64,000 bases of DNA from Haloarcula salina (GCF_010119195.1 NZ_WRXL01000002.1:248001-312000); one strand, 5' to 3'. Shown: positions 52,213-61,292, counted from the stretch's first letter. Notes: generated by a model from the sequence alone, not told the origin. Made by a program: numbers and translations.

Positions 52213-52782
52213 ATGAGTGACACACAGCGGCGAAGCTACGCCGTCGGTGCAGTTGCCGGCGTCGCGGCGTTCGCTCTCGCGTACGTCCTCGTCTACGCCC
52301 TCAGCATCTCGGTGGTCCGGGACGCGCTGTTGACCGAGGTCGCCGAGGCGTTCGGCGACGAGCGGGCGGCCTGGAAGATCGTCGGCTGGGTGCTGTTCAA
52401 CGCCCAGTTCGTGACGACGACGATCACCGTCGACGTTCCGTTCATCGGCGGCACGTCGGCGGTCAACTTCATCGCCGAGAACGACTCGCTGTCGCCGGCC
52501 CTGTACGCGATTCCGCCCGCGCTGTTGACGGCCGCTGGCGTCGCGACGGCCCGACTCGACGGCGCTACAGATCTCGGGCGTGCGGTCCGCGTCGGCCCTG
52601 CGGTCGCGCTCGGCTATCTCCCGCTGTCGGTCCTCGGTGCGGTCCTGTTCACCGTCACTGCGGGCGAGGCCGGACAGGGCGCGCCGACCCTGCTGACCGC
52701 GGTCGTCGTCGCCGGCCTCCTCTACCCGGTCGTCTTCGGGACCGTCGGGGCCGCGCTCGCGACGGCGCTGGACGGCTCGTAG
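52213..52782 (+). CDS. Uncharacterised haloarchaeal membrane protein
   Basis: 189 residues, ATG 52213. Four to five hydrophobic segments (about 8-30, 95-112, 128-148, 160-180) with a longer extracellular or cytoplasmic loop around residues 40-90 (FNAQFVTTTITVDVPFIGGT). No named family recognised. The 124-bp gap to divergent rfcL contains an AT-rich ACATATCCC (~52181-52189) as a possible TATA box. Confidence 0.72.
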   Translation: MSDTQRRSYAVGAVAGVAAFALAYVLVYALSISVVRDALLTEVAEAFGDERAAWKIVGWVLFNAQFVTTTITVDVPFIGGTSAVNFIAENDSLSPALYAIPPALLTAAGVATARLDGATDLGRAVRVGPAVALGYLPLSVLGAVLFTVTAGEAGQGAPTLLTAVVVAGLLYPVVFGTVGAALATALDGS

Positions 52783-52836
52783 CGCGCGAGCGCCGCGGAG
52801 GTTTATGTGGGAAGCCGCGGCAAGCCCGGGACAGCC

Positions 52837-53406
52837 GTGACACCGTCCCGACGCACCGTCCGACTCGCCCGCGACCGCCGCGGCGTCACGCCCGTCGTCG
52901 GCGTGGCGCTCATGGTCTCGATCACAGTCCTCCTGGCGGCGGTGGTCGGCGGATACGCGATGAGCGCCGCGGCTGACGCGGGCCGGCCGATCCCGACCGT
53001 CGCTCGCTCGACGGGGAGCTTCGAGACCGGCCCCTCCGGCGGCTGTGGCGACAACACGATTCTGGTCCGCCACGAGGGCGGCGAGCGGATCGCGCCCGAA
53101 GACATCGAGGTCGCAGTTCGGCTCCCTGACGCCGACGCCGAGGCGCGGCTGGTCGACCTCCCTGTATCCGGGACCGCCCTCGGCCCGTCCGCCGTCTCTG
53201 ATCCCGACAATATCGTCTACGACTACTGCGTCGGCGGCGTCATCGCCGACGGCGGTCGGCCGTGGACGGCGGGTCGCGCCATCGCGTTCCAGGTGAACGC
53301 CGGTGGAGGGACGGTCGCGCCCGGCGACCGAATCGAGGTGTCTGTCGTCCACGAGCCCTCCGGCGGAATCCTCGCGGCGGTCACCATCACCGCTCGCCCT
53401 GAGTGA
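52837..53406 (+). CDS. Type IV pilin-like protein
   Basis: 189 residues from GTG 52837. The N-terminus has the haloarchaeal class III signal: charged lead, RRGVTPVVGVALMVSITVLL then AAVVGGYAM, cleaved by the prepilin peptidase just before the hydrophobic helix. The mature head (GCGDNTILVRHEGG..) has a Cys pair (C68, C129 approximately) and resembles DUF1628-type pilins. A GTTTATG box at 52801-52807 is ~30 nt before the start, arguing for GTG 52837 over GTG 52807. Likely a minor pilin or adhesin subunit; the partner secretion ATPase is not in the window. Confidence 0.82.
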   Translation: MTPSRRTVRLARDRRGVTPVVGVALMVSITVLLAAVVGGYAMSAAADAGRPIPTVARSTGSFETGPSGGCGDNTILVRHEGGERIAPEDIEVAVRLPDADAEARLVDLPVSGTALGPSAVSDPDNIVYDYCVGGVIADGGRPWTAGRAIAFQVNAGGGTVAPGDRIEVSVVHEPSGGILAAVTITARPE

Positions 53407-53454
53407 CCACCGTTCCGACACCCTTTTATTCGAGACACGCCACCGTGTGAACTA

Positions 53455-54162
53455 ATGGCAGGGGGAGCGCGCGACGATCTCGCGGAAAAGATGGCGGGCG
53501 AGGTAGCGCTGAGCGACGAACCGGGCGCGACCCTCCGGAAGTGGCGAACGGACTTCGACGTGGCCCAGACGGAACTCGCCGAGGAACTCGACGTGTCGCC
53601 GTCCGTCGTGTCCGACTACGAGAGCGGCCGACGGGACAACCCCGGCATCGGCGTCGTCAGGCGACTCGTCGTCGCGCTGCTCGATATCGACGAGAATCGG
53701 GGCGGCGACCACATCCGCCAGCACGCCCGCGTCCTCTCGGCCGGCTTCGACAGCGACGTGGTCCACGACCTCAGGGAGTACTCGGCCAACGTCCCGGTGG
53801 AGCGCGTCTACGACGCCACCGACGCCGAGGAACTGTTCCGGGGCAGTCAGGACACCGTCGCCGGCCACACCGTCATCAACTCCATCGCGGCCATCACGCG
53901 GCTCTCCTCCGACGAGTTCTACCAGCTGTACGGCCAGTCGACCAACCGCGCCCTCGTGTTCACGAACGTGACCCGGGGGGAGTCTCCGCTCGTGGCACTC
54001 AGGGTCGTCTCCCCGACGCCCAACGCGGTCATCCTCCACGGCCTGAACGACGACGCCGTCTGGGAGCACGCCGAGGACCTCGCGCGCATCGACGACTTCT
54101 CACTGGCGATCACCGACATGGATCTCGACTCCCTCCTCGGGGGCCTGCGGACCCTCCCCTAG
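53455..54162 (+). CDS. XRE-type transcriptional regulator (COG1709-like)
   Basis: 235 residues. Helix-turn-helix at ~27-72 (LRKWRTDFDVAQTELAEELDVSPSVVSDYESGRRDNP) followed by a ~150-residue C-terminal ligand or dimer domain (VERVYDATDAEELFRGSQDT, AITRLSSDEFYQLYG, VFTNVTRGESPLVALRVVSP). This matches the archaeal COG1709 regulators. A CTTTTATTC box (53424-53432) is ~27 nt before ATG 53455. Its stop and that of the convergent metallopeptidase-like gene share the tetramer CTAG (54159-54162). Confidence 0.85.
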   Translation: MAGGARDDLAEKMAGEVALSDEPGATLRKWRTDFDVAQTELAEELDVSPSVVSDYESGRRDNPGIGVVRRLVVALLDIDENRGGDHIRQHARVLSAGFDSDVVHDLREYSANVPVERVYDATDAEELFRGSQDTVAGHTVINSIAAITRLSSDEFYQLYGQSTNRALVFTNVTRGESPLVALRVVSPTPNAVILHGLNDDAVWEHAEDLARIDDFSLAITDMDLDSLLGGLRTLP

Positions 54163-55301
54163 CGCCCCCAGTACGCTCTCGGCGGCGCGAAGCCGTCGTC
54201 GAGGTCCCGCTTCGTCTCGTTGCCCAGGTACTCGCCGCCGGTTCCGAGCCAGCCCGATCCCGGATGGGACTGCCCGCCGACCAGCCCCGCGGTGTTGTGC
54301 AGCAGTTCGTGCGTCGTCACCGCCACTCGAAAGGTCACCGAGCCGTTGTAGGCCGGGACGCGCTCGGCGTCGACGATCGAGACGAACCCGGGCCGGTCTC
54401 CGTAGCCCGCGAGCGAGTCGCCGGCGACCGTCCCCACCGCGACGAGGTGGTACCGACAGCGGCCCGCGCCCATCGTCTCGCGGGTGTAGTACCGATCTCG
54501 GACGGGCTGGAGGTCGTTCGCGATCGCGATGGGCGACTCCATCCGTCCGCCGTCGGGAACCCTGTCGACGAAGTGGAGCGCGATCCCCGTCTCGCCGCCG
54601 GGGTTCGAGACGGGCATCTCGTCCCAGACGCGGCGCAGTTGCGCCTTCTCCGTCGCGGTGAACCGCTCGGCCCCGGCCGCGTAGATCGGTTGCACGTAGA
54701 CGTCCTTGCGGTCCGGGTCGGCGTCCGGGAGCGGTGCGCCGTCCGGCGTCGACTCGTTTCGCTCCCAGGCGTCCGGCAACCGGTCGCCGTCGCTGTCGAC
54801 GCCGGTCGGCCGCGAACACCGACCGGTCGCGTTCGAGAGGCTCGCCGGCGCGACCGTGTCTCCTTCGACCGCCGCGCCGATCGACGAGGACATCCCCGCG
54901 CGCTGGACGTCGCTCGCGACGCCGGTCGCGCCCGCGTCGCTGTCCCACATCGAACCGGTCCCGCCGAGCACAAGCAACATCGACCCGAAACAGACCGCAA
55001 GCAGAACCACGCTCCCGACCGCGAACACGGCCTTCGGCGACGACGGGCCGCCGGGTGCGAGACGAGCGCCGAGTCTGAACAGTCGGTAGCCGAGCGTCGC
55101 TGCGAGCCACAGCACGGCACCGGCCGTGACGAGCCCGAGTACCGCGCCGCCGACCAGCAGGGCCTCGCGCGGGAGGCGTCCGATCGCGTCGACGAGCGCG
55201 CCCACCGAGAGCGACGGCGGGGCGACTACACCGAGTCGGAGTGTGCCGGCGTACGCTCCTCCGGCGAGGACAAGCACGGCGAGAAGCGCCCGTCTGACCA
55301 T
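54159..55301 (-). CDS. Membrane-anchored HELLH metallopeptidase-like protein
   Basis: 380 residues. An N-terminal signal/anchor and two more hydrophobic segments (about 1-25, 45-70, 88-115) precede a ~260-residue extracellular part. This holds a calcium-binding type-3 repeat (VDSDGDRLPDAWERN), and a zinc-protease motif H331-E-L-L-H335 followed by NTAGLVGGQSHPGSG, where H346 could be the third ligand, as in metzincin-like enzymes. I infer a zinc endopeptidase at the cell surface; activity is untested. A TTAAG box at 55328-55336 (minus strand) supports ATG 55301. No close relative recognised. Confidence 0.72.
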   Translation of the reverse strand: MVRRALLAVLVLAGGAYAGTLRLGVVAPPSLSVGALVDAIGRLPREALLVGGAVLGLVTAGAVLWLAATLGYRLFRLGARLAPGGPSSPKAVFAVGSVVLLAVCFGSMLLVLGGTGSMWDSDAGATGVASDVQRAGMSSSIGAAVEGDTVAPASLSNATGRCSRPTGVDSDGDRLPDAWERNESTPDGAPLPDADPDRKDVYVQPIYAAGAERFTATEKAQLRRVWDEMPVSNPGGETGIALHFVDRVPDGGRMESPIAIANDLQPVRDRYYTRETMGAGRCRYHLVAVGTVAGDSLAGYGDRPGFVSIVDAERVPAYNGSVTFRVAVTTHELLHNTAGLVGGQSHPGSGWLGTGGEYLGNETKRDLDDGFAPPRAYWGR

Positions 55302-55465
55302 ACGGCCACTTGTCGGAAAATTCGGCTTAAGCGTTGCGTGCGCGCTATCAATCGCGAGAGTCTAGCGGGACGGCGTCGACCGTTGGTCGCTCGGTGATTC
55401 CTCGCTGCTCACGGGTCACTACGTTCCCCGTTCGCGTTCGAGGGCCGCGCTACGCGCGCCCCTCG

Positions 55466-56803
55466 CTACTCCACGTACCGATACTTCCGCTCACCCATCC
55501 GGCCCCAGCCGTCGAAGACGAACTCCTGCTCGGGCGGGGTGAACTCCTCCACGTCGGCGTCGGTGTCGTGGTTGTGCACGTCGTGGATCTGCTCGTACTC
55601 CTCGAAGGTGATGTCGTGGCGGTTCCGGATCTGGGTGTCCACGTCCAGCGCCGCGATCTCCTCCTCCCAGCCAGGGACGATCGTCTCGGCGTGGACCTCG
55701 GCCTGCGCGCCGGAGCCGTAGGAGGCGACCAACAGCCTGGCATCGTCGAGGTCGAGTCCGTTTTCACGGGCGTGCTTGAGGCCGGCGGCGCGGGCGATGT
55801 GGACGGAGCCGGTGTACCAGTTCCCGACCTCGCGGGAGATTTCGAGCGTCGGCTCGATGGCGTCGGCGTACCAGTCCTTGTAGCGCTCCGTCTCTGTCAG
55901 GTCGTCGGTGTACTCCTTGATTGCGGCGTGGAACTCGTCGTCGGTCTCGAACTCCTCGCGCACCGGCTGGTGGCCAATCTCCTCGGCGAGCAGGTCCTCC
56001 ACGTCGGTCCCGCGGACGATGTGTCGGTAGCCCAGGGCGGCTGCCTTCCGGACCATGCCGGGGAAGGGCGTGTGGAAGGGGATCATCTCGTAGTCGCCCG
56101 GGTGGATGTCGCCGGCCACCTCTGCGAAGTCGTCGAGCGCCTCCCGCATGCGGGCGAGGTAGACGTTCACCGAGCGCTTGCCGTCGACCGACGGAAACTG
56201 CTGGTTCGGTTTGAGGAAGTCCGTCTCGTCGGCGCTCCCGAAGCCCTGCTCGGCGGAGAGTTCGACCAGGCTCGGGTCCTCGTCGACGAGCATGGCGACC
56301 GCGCCGGCTCCCTGCGTGGCCTCGCCGGGGTCGTCGCGGGCGTACAGCGCCGTGTCGGTGGCGATGACGAGCGCGGCGCGGCCGCGGTTTCGGCCCGCGC
56401 GGATCCAGTTGTATGCGTCGTCTAGGCTCTGGGTTCCGGCGATGCAGGCGAACTTCCGCTCGCCCTTGTTGGCGTGGTGGAAGTCCTCGTCGAACACCTG
56501 TTCGAGACAGCCGGCGACGTACGTCGACACCGGCTTGGAGTTGTCGAAGGCGCTCTCGGTCGCCACGTCGATTCGACCGATGTCGTCGGGCGTCAGCCCC
56601 TTGCGCTCCATCAGGCGGTACGCGGCGTTCGACGCCATCGTGACGATGTCCTCGTAGACGTCGGGGAACGACGAGGCGCGCAGTCCCAGCCCCTTCGTGT
56701 ACTTCCCCGGATCGTCGCCCTGGGCCGGCGCGAACGTCTCGGCGAGGTCGAGTTTGAGCTTCCCGGTCCGGATTTCCATGGCGTCGATACCGACTGCAGT
56801 CAT
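55466..56803 (-). CDS. hmgB: Hydroxymethylglutaryl-CoA synthase
   Basis: 445 residues. It condenses acetoacetyl-CoA with acetyl-CoA to HMG-CoA, first committed step of the mevalonate route to isoprenoid lipids. Catalytic residues visible: E84-type (ATESAFDNSK), C120 in KFACIAGTQSL, and the His of IPFHTPFPGM, in thiolase fold. Length and acidic tail fit archaeal HMGS. A TATA box at 56824-56831 is 25 nt upstream of ATG 56803. The 164 bp after its stop up to 55302 carry CGAGGG/CCCTCG arms (about 55440-55466) that could form a terminator hairpin. Confidence 0.95.
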   Translation of the reverse strand: MTAVGIDAMEIRTGKLKLDLAETFAPAQGDDPGKYTKGLGLRASSFPDVYEDIVTMASNAAYRLMERKGLTPDDIGRIDVATESAFDNSKPVSTYVAGCLEQVFDEDFHHANKGERKFACIAGTQSLDDAYNWIRAGRNRGRAALVIATDTALYARDDPGEATQGAGAVAMLVDEDPSLVELSAEQGFGSADETDFLKPNQQFPSVDGKRSVNVYLARMREALDDFAEVAGDIHPGDYEMIPFHTPFPGMVRKAAALGYRHIVRGTDVEDLLAEEIGHQPVREEFETDDEFHAAIKEYTDDLTETERYKDWYADAIEPTLEISREVGNWYTGSVHIARAAGLKHARENGLDLDDARLLVASYGSGAQAEVHAETIVPGWEEEIAALDVDTQIRNRHDITFEEYEQIHDVHNHDTDADVEEFTPPEQEFVFDGWGRMGERKYRYVE

Positions 56804-56823
56804 ACACGCACGAACAATGCGAT

Positions 56824-56831
56824 TGTATATG
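56824..56831 (-). promoter_or_regulatory. TATA box of hmgB
   Basis: CATATACA on the minus strand, 25 nt from the ATG, giving a leaderless mRNA. Confidence 0.6.
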
Positions 56832-56898
56832 GGTTTGTCGACTCTAGCATCGACAGCTGTCTAATACCGTGGTCGACAGCGTGGAAACCCGACAGTCG

Positions 56899-57579
56899 CT
56901 ATCCACTCTCTGTCCCGGCTAACTCCGTGCTGAACGAGAAATCGACGATACACTCGCCCTCGACGGCGTCGTACGGTTCGTCCGGTGACGGTATGGCGCG
57001 CGACCAGGCCGTGTTGTTGACCACCAGTCGGTACGCGCCCGGCGAGACGGTGACCCGATTCTCCGCGATGTTGGTCTCGTGGAACTTCGACACCTCCACC
57101 AGGTGTCGCGCGCGGTACTCGCGCTGGAAGGCCTGGTACTCCTCCTCGGTAAACAGGAGCACGTCGACCGGCGGTCCACGGCGGACGATCATGTCGTAGG
57201 TCAGCGCGAACTGCTCGGTCGACTCGACCCCGTAGTCCTGGTACGTGTCTTCTTCGAGCCGGAACGTGGCCTCCATCGACCGCCTGTCCGTCTTTGGCTC
57301 CGGCGTCTCCGTCTCGACCTGAATCCGTGCGGGACTGTCCGTCGTCCCGTCCGCCGGGGCTGAGGCGGACGGCTGGGGCGTCGCGGTGTCGGCGGCCGCA
57401 GGCGGACTGTCAGCGGGCGTCGAAACCTCGGCGCGTTCGGGCGTTGCGGGCGACTGCGACGCCGTCGCCTCGGGGACCGGCGTCGTGTCTGATTCCTGTC
57501 GTGAACGCGTTCCGAGACAGCCGGCAGAGAACGCGGCGAGCAGCGCCACCCCGAATCCGCGGCGCGACAGGTCGTTCAT
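56899..57579 (-). CDS. Tat-exported lipoprotein of unknown function
   Basis: 226 residues. Signal SRRGFGVALLAAFSAGC with R6-R7 and lipobox Cys21, then a ~70-residue Pro/Ala/Thr/Ser-rich linker (typical cell-surface stalk, probably glycosylated), then a compact domain from ~98 (MEATFRLEEDTYQDYGVEST..., FSFSTELAGT) resembling an immunoglobulin- or beta-sandwich type domain. No family recognised. Divergently placed relative to the CAP-domain gene (57759). Confidence 0.72.
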   Translation of the reverse strand: MNDLSRRGFGVALLAAFSAGCLGTRSRQESDTTPVPEATASQSPATPERAEVSTPADSPPAAADTATPQPSASAPADGTTDSPARIQVETETPEPKTDRRSMEATFRLEEDTYQDYGVESTEQFALTYDMIVRRGPPVDVLLFTEEEYQAFQREYRARHLVEVSKFHETNIAENRVTVSPGAYRLVVNNTAWSRAIPSPDEPYDAVEGECIVDFSFSTELAGTESG

Positions 57580-57758
57580 ATCTCAGGACACTCACCGACC
57601 GTTAAGATGTTTACGGGCGTGTTTTCGTCGCTGGTAATCGGCGGGCCGATTTCGTCCAAACATATTTGTGGAGTGAAAGCCGACCCTACGGTACTCGTAT
57701 CAGCCTCCAAATACATGTTCTCGAATCGTCATCTCTCGGGGCGGGACACACTTCACAC

Positions 57759-58508
57759 ATGAACAGGTGGCTCCTTACGCTCGGGTTCGTGGTGTTGGCG
57801 GCGGTGAGCGCCCCCCTGGTCGTCGGTTCGGTCGCGGACGGACCGACGGCGGCCGACAGCGCGGACTCGGCGAAGACCGCGCCGCTGTCAACCACGGGCG
57901 CGCCGCCGTCGACGCCGAAAGCGGCCGATGCGGCGGTGGCAACAGCGGCCGGTGGCGACGCCGACGAGGGGGCTGCGGGGACCCATCGCGCGCTCTCGAC
58001 GCCGACAGCGGCTTCACAGACGGCACCCGACTCCGGTATCGACGAGGCCCGCTTCGAAGCCCACCTCGTCGCGGCGATCAACGACCGTCGGGGCGACCCG
58101 CTCGCCGACGACGCCGTCGACGCGTCTCTCGCCACCGACACGAAGACCGGGCGAACGCTCTCGTCCCTCGCCCGCAACCACAGCGAACGGATGGCCGCGC
58201 AGGGGCACGCCTCGCCTATCGCCGGCGGCATGGACACCCGGGACCGCTACGCGGCCGCCGGCCTGGCCGAGCGGTGCCGGCCGCGCCACGGGACGAACGC
58301 GTACTTCAGGCCGGTGACCGACCTCGAACTGGTCACGAGCGTCGACCCCAACGGCGCGAACGCGACCCGGACCGCGGACGCCGTCGCCGACTACTGGTTC
58401 GACCTGTCCGGGCCGCGCGATACGCTGTACATGCAAAACGTGAACCACGTCGGCGTGGGCGCGGCGACCGCCGACGGCGTCGTCTACGTCACCGTCGTGC
58501 TCTGCTAA
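57759..58508 (+). CDS. Secreted CAP (SCP/PR1) domain protein
   Basis: 249 residues. A signal-like helix (WLLTLGFVVLAAVSAPLVVG) is followed by an ~80-residue low-complexity Ala/Thr/Pro/Ser region and a CAP domain from ~90: FEAHLVAAINDRRGDP, LARNHSERMAAQGHAS, MDTRDRYAAAGL, YWFDLSGPRDTLYMQNVNHV, VGVGAATADGVVYVTVVLC. The four CAP-family His/Glu landmarks are partly present (NHSERM, HAS, NVNHVGVG). Two Cys may form a disulphide. CAP proteins act outside the cell in diverse ways; the role here is unknown. AACATATTTG (57657-57668) is a possible TATA box, with a leader of about 65 nt. Confidence 0.78.
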   Translation: MNRWLLTLGFVVLAAVSAPLVVGSVADGPTAADSADSAKTAPLSTTGAPPSTPKAADAAVATAAGGDADEGAAGTHRALSTPTAASQTAPDSGIDEARFEAHLVAAINDRRGDPLADDAVDASLATDTKTGRTLSSLARNHSERMAAQGHASPIAGGMDTRDRYAAAGLAERCRPRHGTNAYFRPVTDLELVTSVDPNGANATRTADAVADYWFDLSGPRDTLYMQNVNHVGVGAATADGVVYVTVVLC

Positions 58509-58530
58509 GTTCGGGGACGGCGCGACCGGG

Positions 58531-60513
58531 TTACGGAACGTCCTTTCGAATGGTGTCCGCGTTCCCCGCGGGATCGACGACCCGGAGCGACACCGTCGTA
58601 CCGGACGACACTTTTTCGCTCTGTAGGGTCTGGCCCGTCTCGTCGTCGAAGAGTCCGTCTCCGTCTAAGTCCCACTCGTAGTCCAGACTGTCTCCCTGTG
58701 GGTCGCTGGACGAACCGGCGTCGAAGTCCCACTTGTCGTTCGACTGCGGTCCGTCGGAGGAGATCGTGAACTCGGCGTTCGGTCGCTGACTCTCGCTCGC
58801 ACCGCCGGGGGTGACCGTGAACATCTTCGAGCCCGTGCCGCCGCTCGCCCGCTCGTAGGTCACCGTTATCGTGACGCTCTCGCCGCTCATGTCCGTCCGG
58901 CTCCCGAACCGTTCGAACTCGAACAGGTGGAACGTCGCACTCGACGTGTCTGACATCACCGGGTTCTGGCCGTTCAGGTCGCCGTCGTCGTCGACGTCCA
59001 CCGTCCGCGGGATATCGGCTCCGCCGCCGAAGTCAGTGTGGCCGTCGGTGTCCGCTTCGATGTACAGTTCGTTCCGCTGGGGAGCCGGGGGAAGGTAGTT
59101 GCTGACCGTGTCGCTGAGGTAGTCGATGTCGTCGTCTACGGGATCGATCGCGACCGTCGTGATCTCGATGCTCTCGCCGACTTCGTTGGTGACGGTAAAC
59201 CGGACCCCGCTCTCGGTCGAGCCGTCGCTCGCGACCGCGACCGCGTCCTCGTTGTAGATGAGGCCGCTGTTTCCGGAGCCGCCGTCGGACCCGCCGCCGC
59301 CATCGGTGACCGACACGTCCATCGACACGTTTTCGGGGGTCGACCCGTCGAACGTGCCGTCGAGACCTTGGATACTGAAGTTCAACTGGTTCGTCCCGAG
59401 CGGCGTGGAGTCGCTGGTCTGGTACTCGAAGGTGACCCGACCGTCGCCGTTGATCGTCGCTTCGTTCCGGTCGAGGCTCCCGCCACTTCCGCCGTCGACA
59501 CCTCCTTCAACCGTGATGCTCTCCCTGACAGTCGGATTGTTGTACGCGTCCCGGACCTCCAGAACGAGTTCGGTCGTCTCGCCGCGTGAGACCGTCTTCC
59601 CGTCCCCCTCGATGTCCGTGAGATACGCGACTGGCTCTGACGTTCGCCGGTTCCCGACACCGACTTTCGTCATCTGTAGCTGGTACGTCTCGCCGGGGTC
59701 AAGCTTCACGAGCACCGTGTGGTAGCCCGGCGGTGCGGGCGTCGGCGCGTCTTCGACCGCGGTGACCTTCGACTGGGTGGTCTCCAGGAACTCCCACTGT
59801 GCCGGAGCGCGTCTGGTGACGAGCAGGAGCGTGATCGGCGAGTCGTCGTCGGGGGCGTCGATCTGGACCTCGCGCGTGGAGCTACTGATCGGCCGCACGT
59901 CGACCGACACGCTCCCGGACGAGGCGCGGTCGAGCGAGCCGTTGAGCGTGACGAGTGAGATCTGCGTTCCGTCCACGAGCGACTGGTTCGCCATCGTGAG
60001 CTGTGCGGTCCGGAAATCGTTGTACAGCATCGTCTGGTCGTACACCGTCTGTGGCGGCGTCGTATAGACGTTGTACGACGGGTCGTACACGATGCTCCCC
60101 GTCGAGTAGACGCGACCCTGTCCTGGCTGAGTCGTGACGTTCCAGAAGTCGCCCGTCTCGCCGGTCACCGTCGCGTTTCGGACCGTCAGATTGACCGCGT
60201 CGGTCGCCGTGCCGTTCGTTCGGAGCGACCCGGACGGCGGACCGGGGTTCACCGCGACCGCGCGACTCGGGTAGTTCGTCCCGAGCGTCACCGACACCGC
60301 GGTCAGCGATCCGCCACCGGACTGCGAGACGACGGCGTTTCGAAGGTCCTGGAGCTGGAACTGCACCTGCTGATTGTGGTTGAACTCCACCTCGCGGTTC
60401 TGTTCCGGGACGACGAACGCCTGATACGAGGAAAAAGCGAGTATCAGCACGGCGAACAGCAACACGGCCCCGATCTGGACCGACTGGCCGCGCTCGTCGC
60501 CCGTGAAATCCAT
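58531..60513 (-). CDS. Large pilin-like surface protein with Ig-like and PKD-like domains
   Basis: 660 residues. The N-terminus DERGQSVQIGAVLLFAVLIL is a class III (pilin/archaellin-type) signal followed by a helix, but the protein is far larger than a pilin. Regions: a beta-rich domain (to ~270), an Ig/invasin-like unit (~280-400: KTVSRGETTELVLEVRDAYN), a Gly/Ser hinge, a further beta domain, and a C-terminal PKD-like region with calcium-type DLDGDGLFDDETG. GCTTTTTATC (60533-60543, minus strand) is ~26 nt upstream of ATG 60513. Probably a surface-anchored adhesin or S-layer associated protein; not homologous to a family I can name. Confidence 0.78.
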   Translation of the reverse strand: MDFTGDERGQSVQIGAVLLFAVLILAFSSYQAFVVPEQNREVEFNHNQQVQFQLQDLRNAVVSQSGGGSLTAVSVTLGTNYPSRAVAVNPGPPSGSLRTNGTATDAVNLTVRNATVTGETGDFWNVTTQPGQGRVYSTGSIVYDPSYNVYTTPPQTVYDQTMLYNDFRTAQLTMANQSLVDGTQISLVTLNGSLDRASSGSVSVDVRPISSSTREVQIDAPDDDSPITLLLVTRRAPAQWEFLETTQSKVTAVEDAPTPAPPGYHTVLVKLDPGETYQLQMTKVGVGNRRTSEPVAYLTDIEGDGKTVSRGETTELVLEVRDAYNNPTVRESITVEGGVDGGSGGSLDRNEATINGDGRVTFEYQTSDSTPLGTNQLNFSIQGLDGTFDGSTPENVSMDVSVTDGGGGSDGGSGNSGLIYNEDAVAVASDGSTESGVRFTVTNEVGESIEITTVAIDPVDDDIDYLSDTVSNYLPPAPQRNELYIEADTDGHTDFGGGADIPRTVDVDDDGDLNGQNPVMSDTSSATFHLFEFERFGSRTDMSGESVTITVTYERASGGTGSKMFTVTPGGASESQRPNAEFTISSDGPQSNDKWDFDAGSSSDPQGDSLDYEWDLDGDGLFDDETGQTLQSEKVSSGTTVSLRVVDPAGNADTIRKDVP

Positions 60514-60558
60514 GCCGTCAGTTGCGGAGTCGGTGATAAAAAGCTGACTGCGCAATTA

Positions 60559-61143
60559 TCAGCTTTCGTCTTCCTCTTCGACGACCTCGGGGTCGCTCAT
60601 CGCGGTCTGCAGGCTGTCGAGTCCGTTGACCCACTCCGAGACCAGCCCGTACTCCAGTTCCTCGGCGACCTCCATCGGGAGGTCCTCGCCGTCGATTATC
60701 TGTGTCCCGGCCTGCACGCAGTAGCCGAGTGCGGCGTCTAAGTCCTCTTCTGCCTCGGCGTCGGCCGCGGCCTCGATGTAGTCGGCGACGGTGGCGTCGG
60801 CCGCGACGCCCTCCGCGACGTACTCCTCGGCGGCGTAGAACACGCACAGCAGCGAGGTCTGGACGCCGTCGATCAGCATCAGCGTCTCCTCGTCGTCGAT
60901 ATCGATGTCGTCGAGGACGATGCTTCGGACCCCCGCCAGCTCGTCGAGGGTCGTCTCCTCGTCGAGCGTGTCGTCCTCGTAGTCGGTGATGATCTTCGCG
61001 ACCGCGATGGCGGCGTCGTCCTGCAGGTTCAACAGGAGGCGCGCGGAGTCCTCGTCTTCAGGGTCGACGTCTTCCTCGTCGATGCGGTCGAGCCAGTTCT
61101 GCCAGCGTTCCTCGGTGTAATACTCCCCCGGCGGAGTGCTCAT
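60559..61143 (-). CDS. DUF2150 family protein
   Basis: 194 residues, very acidic, all-helical (YYTEERWQNWLDRIDEEDVD; AAEEYVAEGVAADATVADYI; LEYGLVSEWVNGLDSLQTAM). This matches the haloarchaeal DUF2150 family from memory. Cytosolic, no signal. Function unknown. It is followed by the pilin-like gene after 45 nt, so the two may be co-transcribed. Confidence 0.82.
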   Translation of the reverse strand: MSTPPGEYYTEERWQNWLDRIDEEDVDPEDEDSARLLLNLQDDAAIAVAKIITDYEDDTLDEETTLDELAGVRSIVLDDIDIDDEETLMLIDGVQTSLLCVFYAAEEYVAEGVAADATVADYIEAAADAEAEEDLDAALGYCVQAGTQIIDGEDLPMEVAEELEYGLVSEWVNGLDSLQTAMSDPEVVEEEDES

Positions 61144-61292
61144 ACCACTCCGTTCGTCCCGTTGGGGATAGTAGTTTCGACCGGCGTTCCACGGTCACTG
61201 TGTCGTCTGAACCGCGAACCGGCAACTCACGGCGACGGACGGCCGATCCCGGACCTTCGGTCCGCTGGGACGCACCTCTCGACCGCCCGGAA

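Noticed and set aside
53541-55397. Very long + strand open frame across the regulator and the convergent HELLH gene
   Set aside because: Arg-rich, out of frame with the HTH protein, antisense to the metallopeptidase-like gene.
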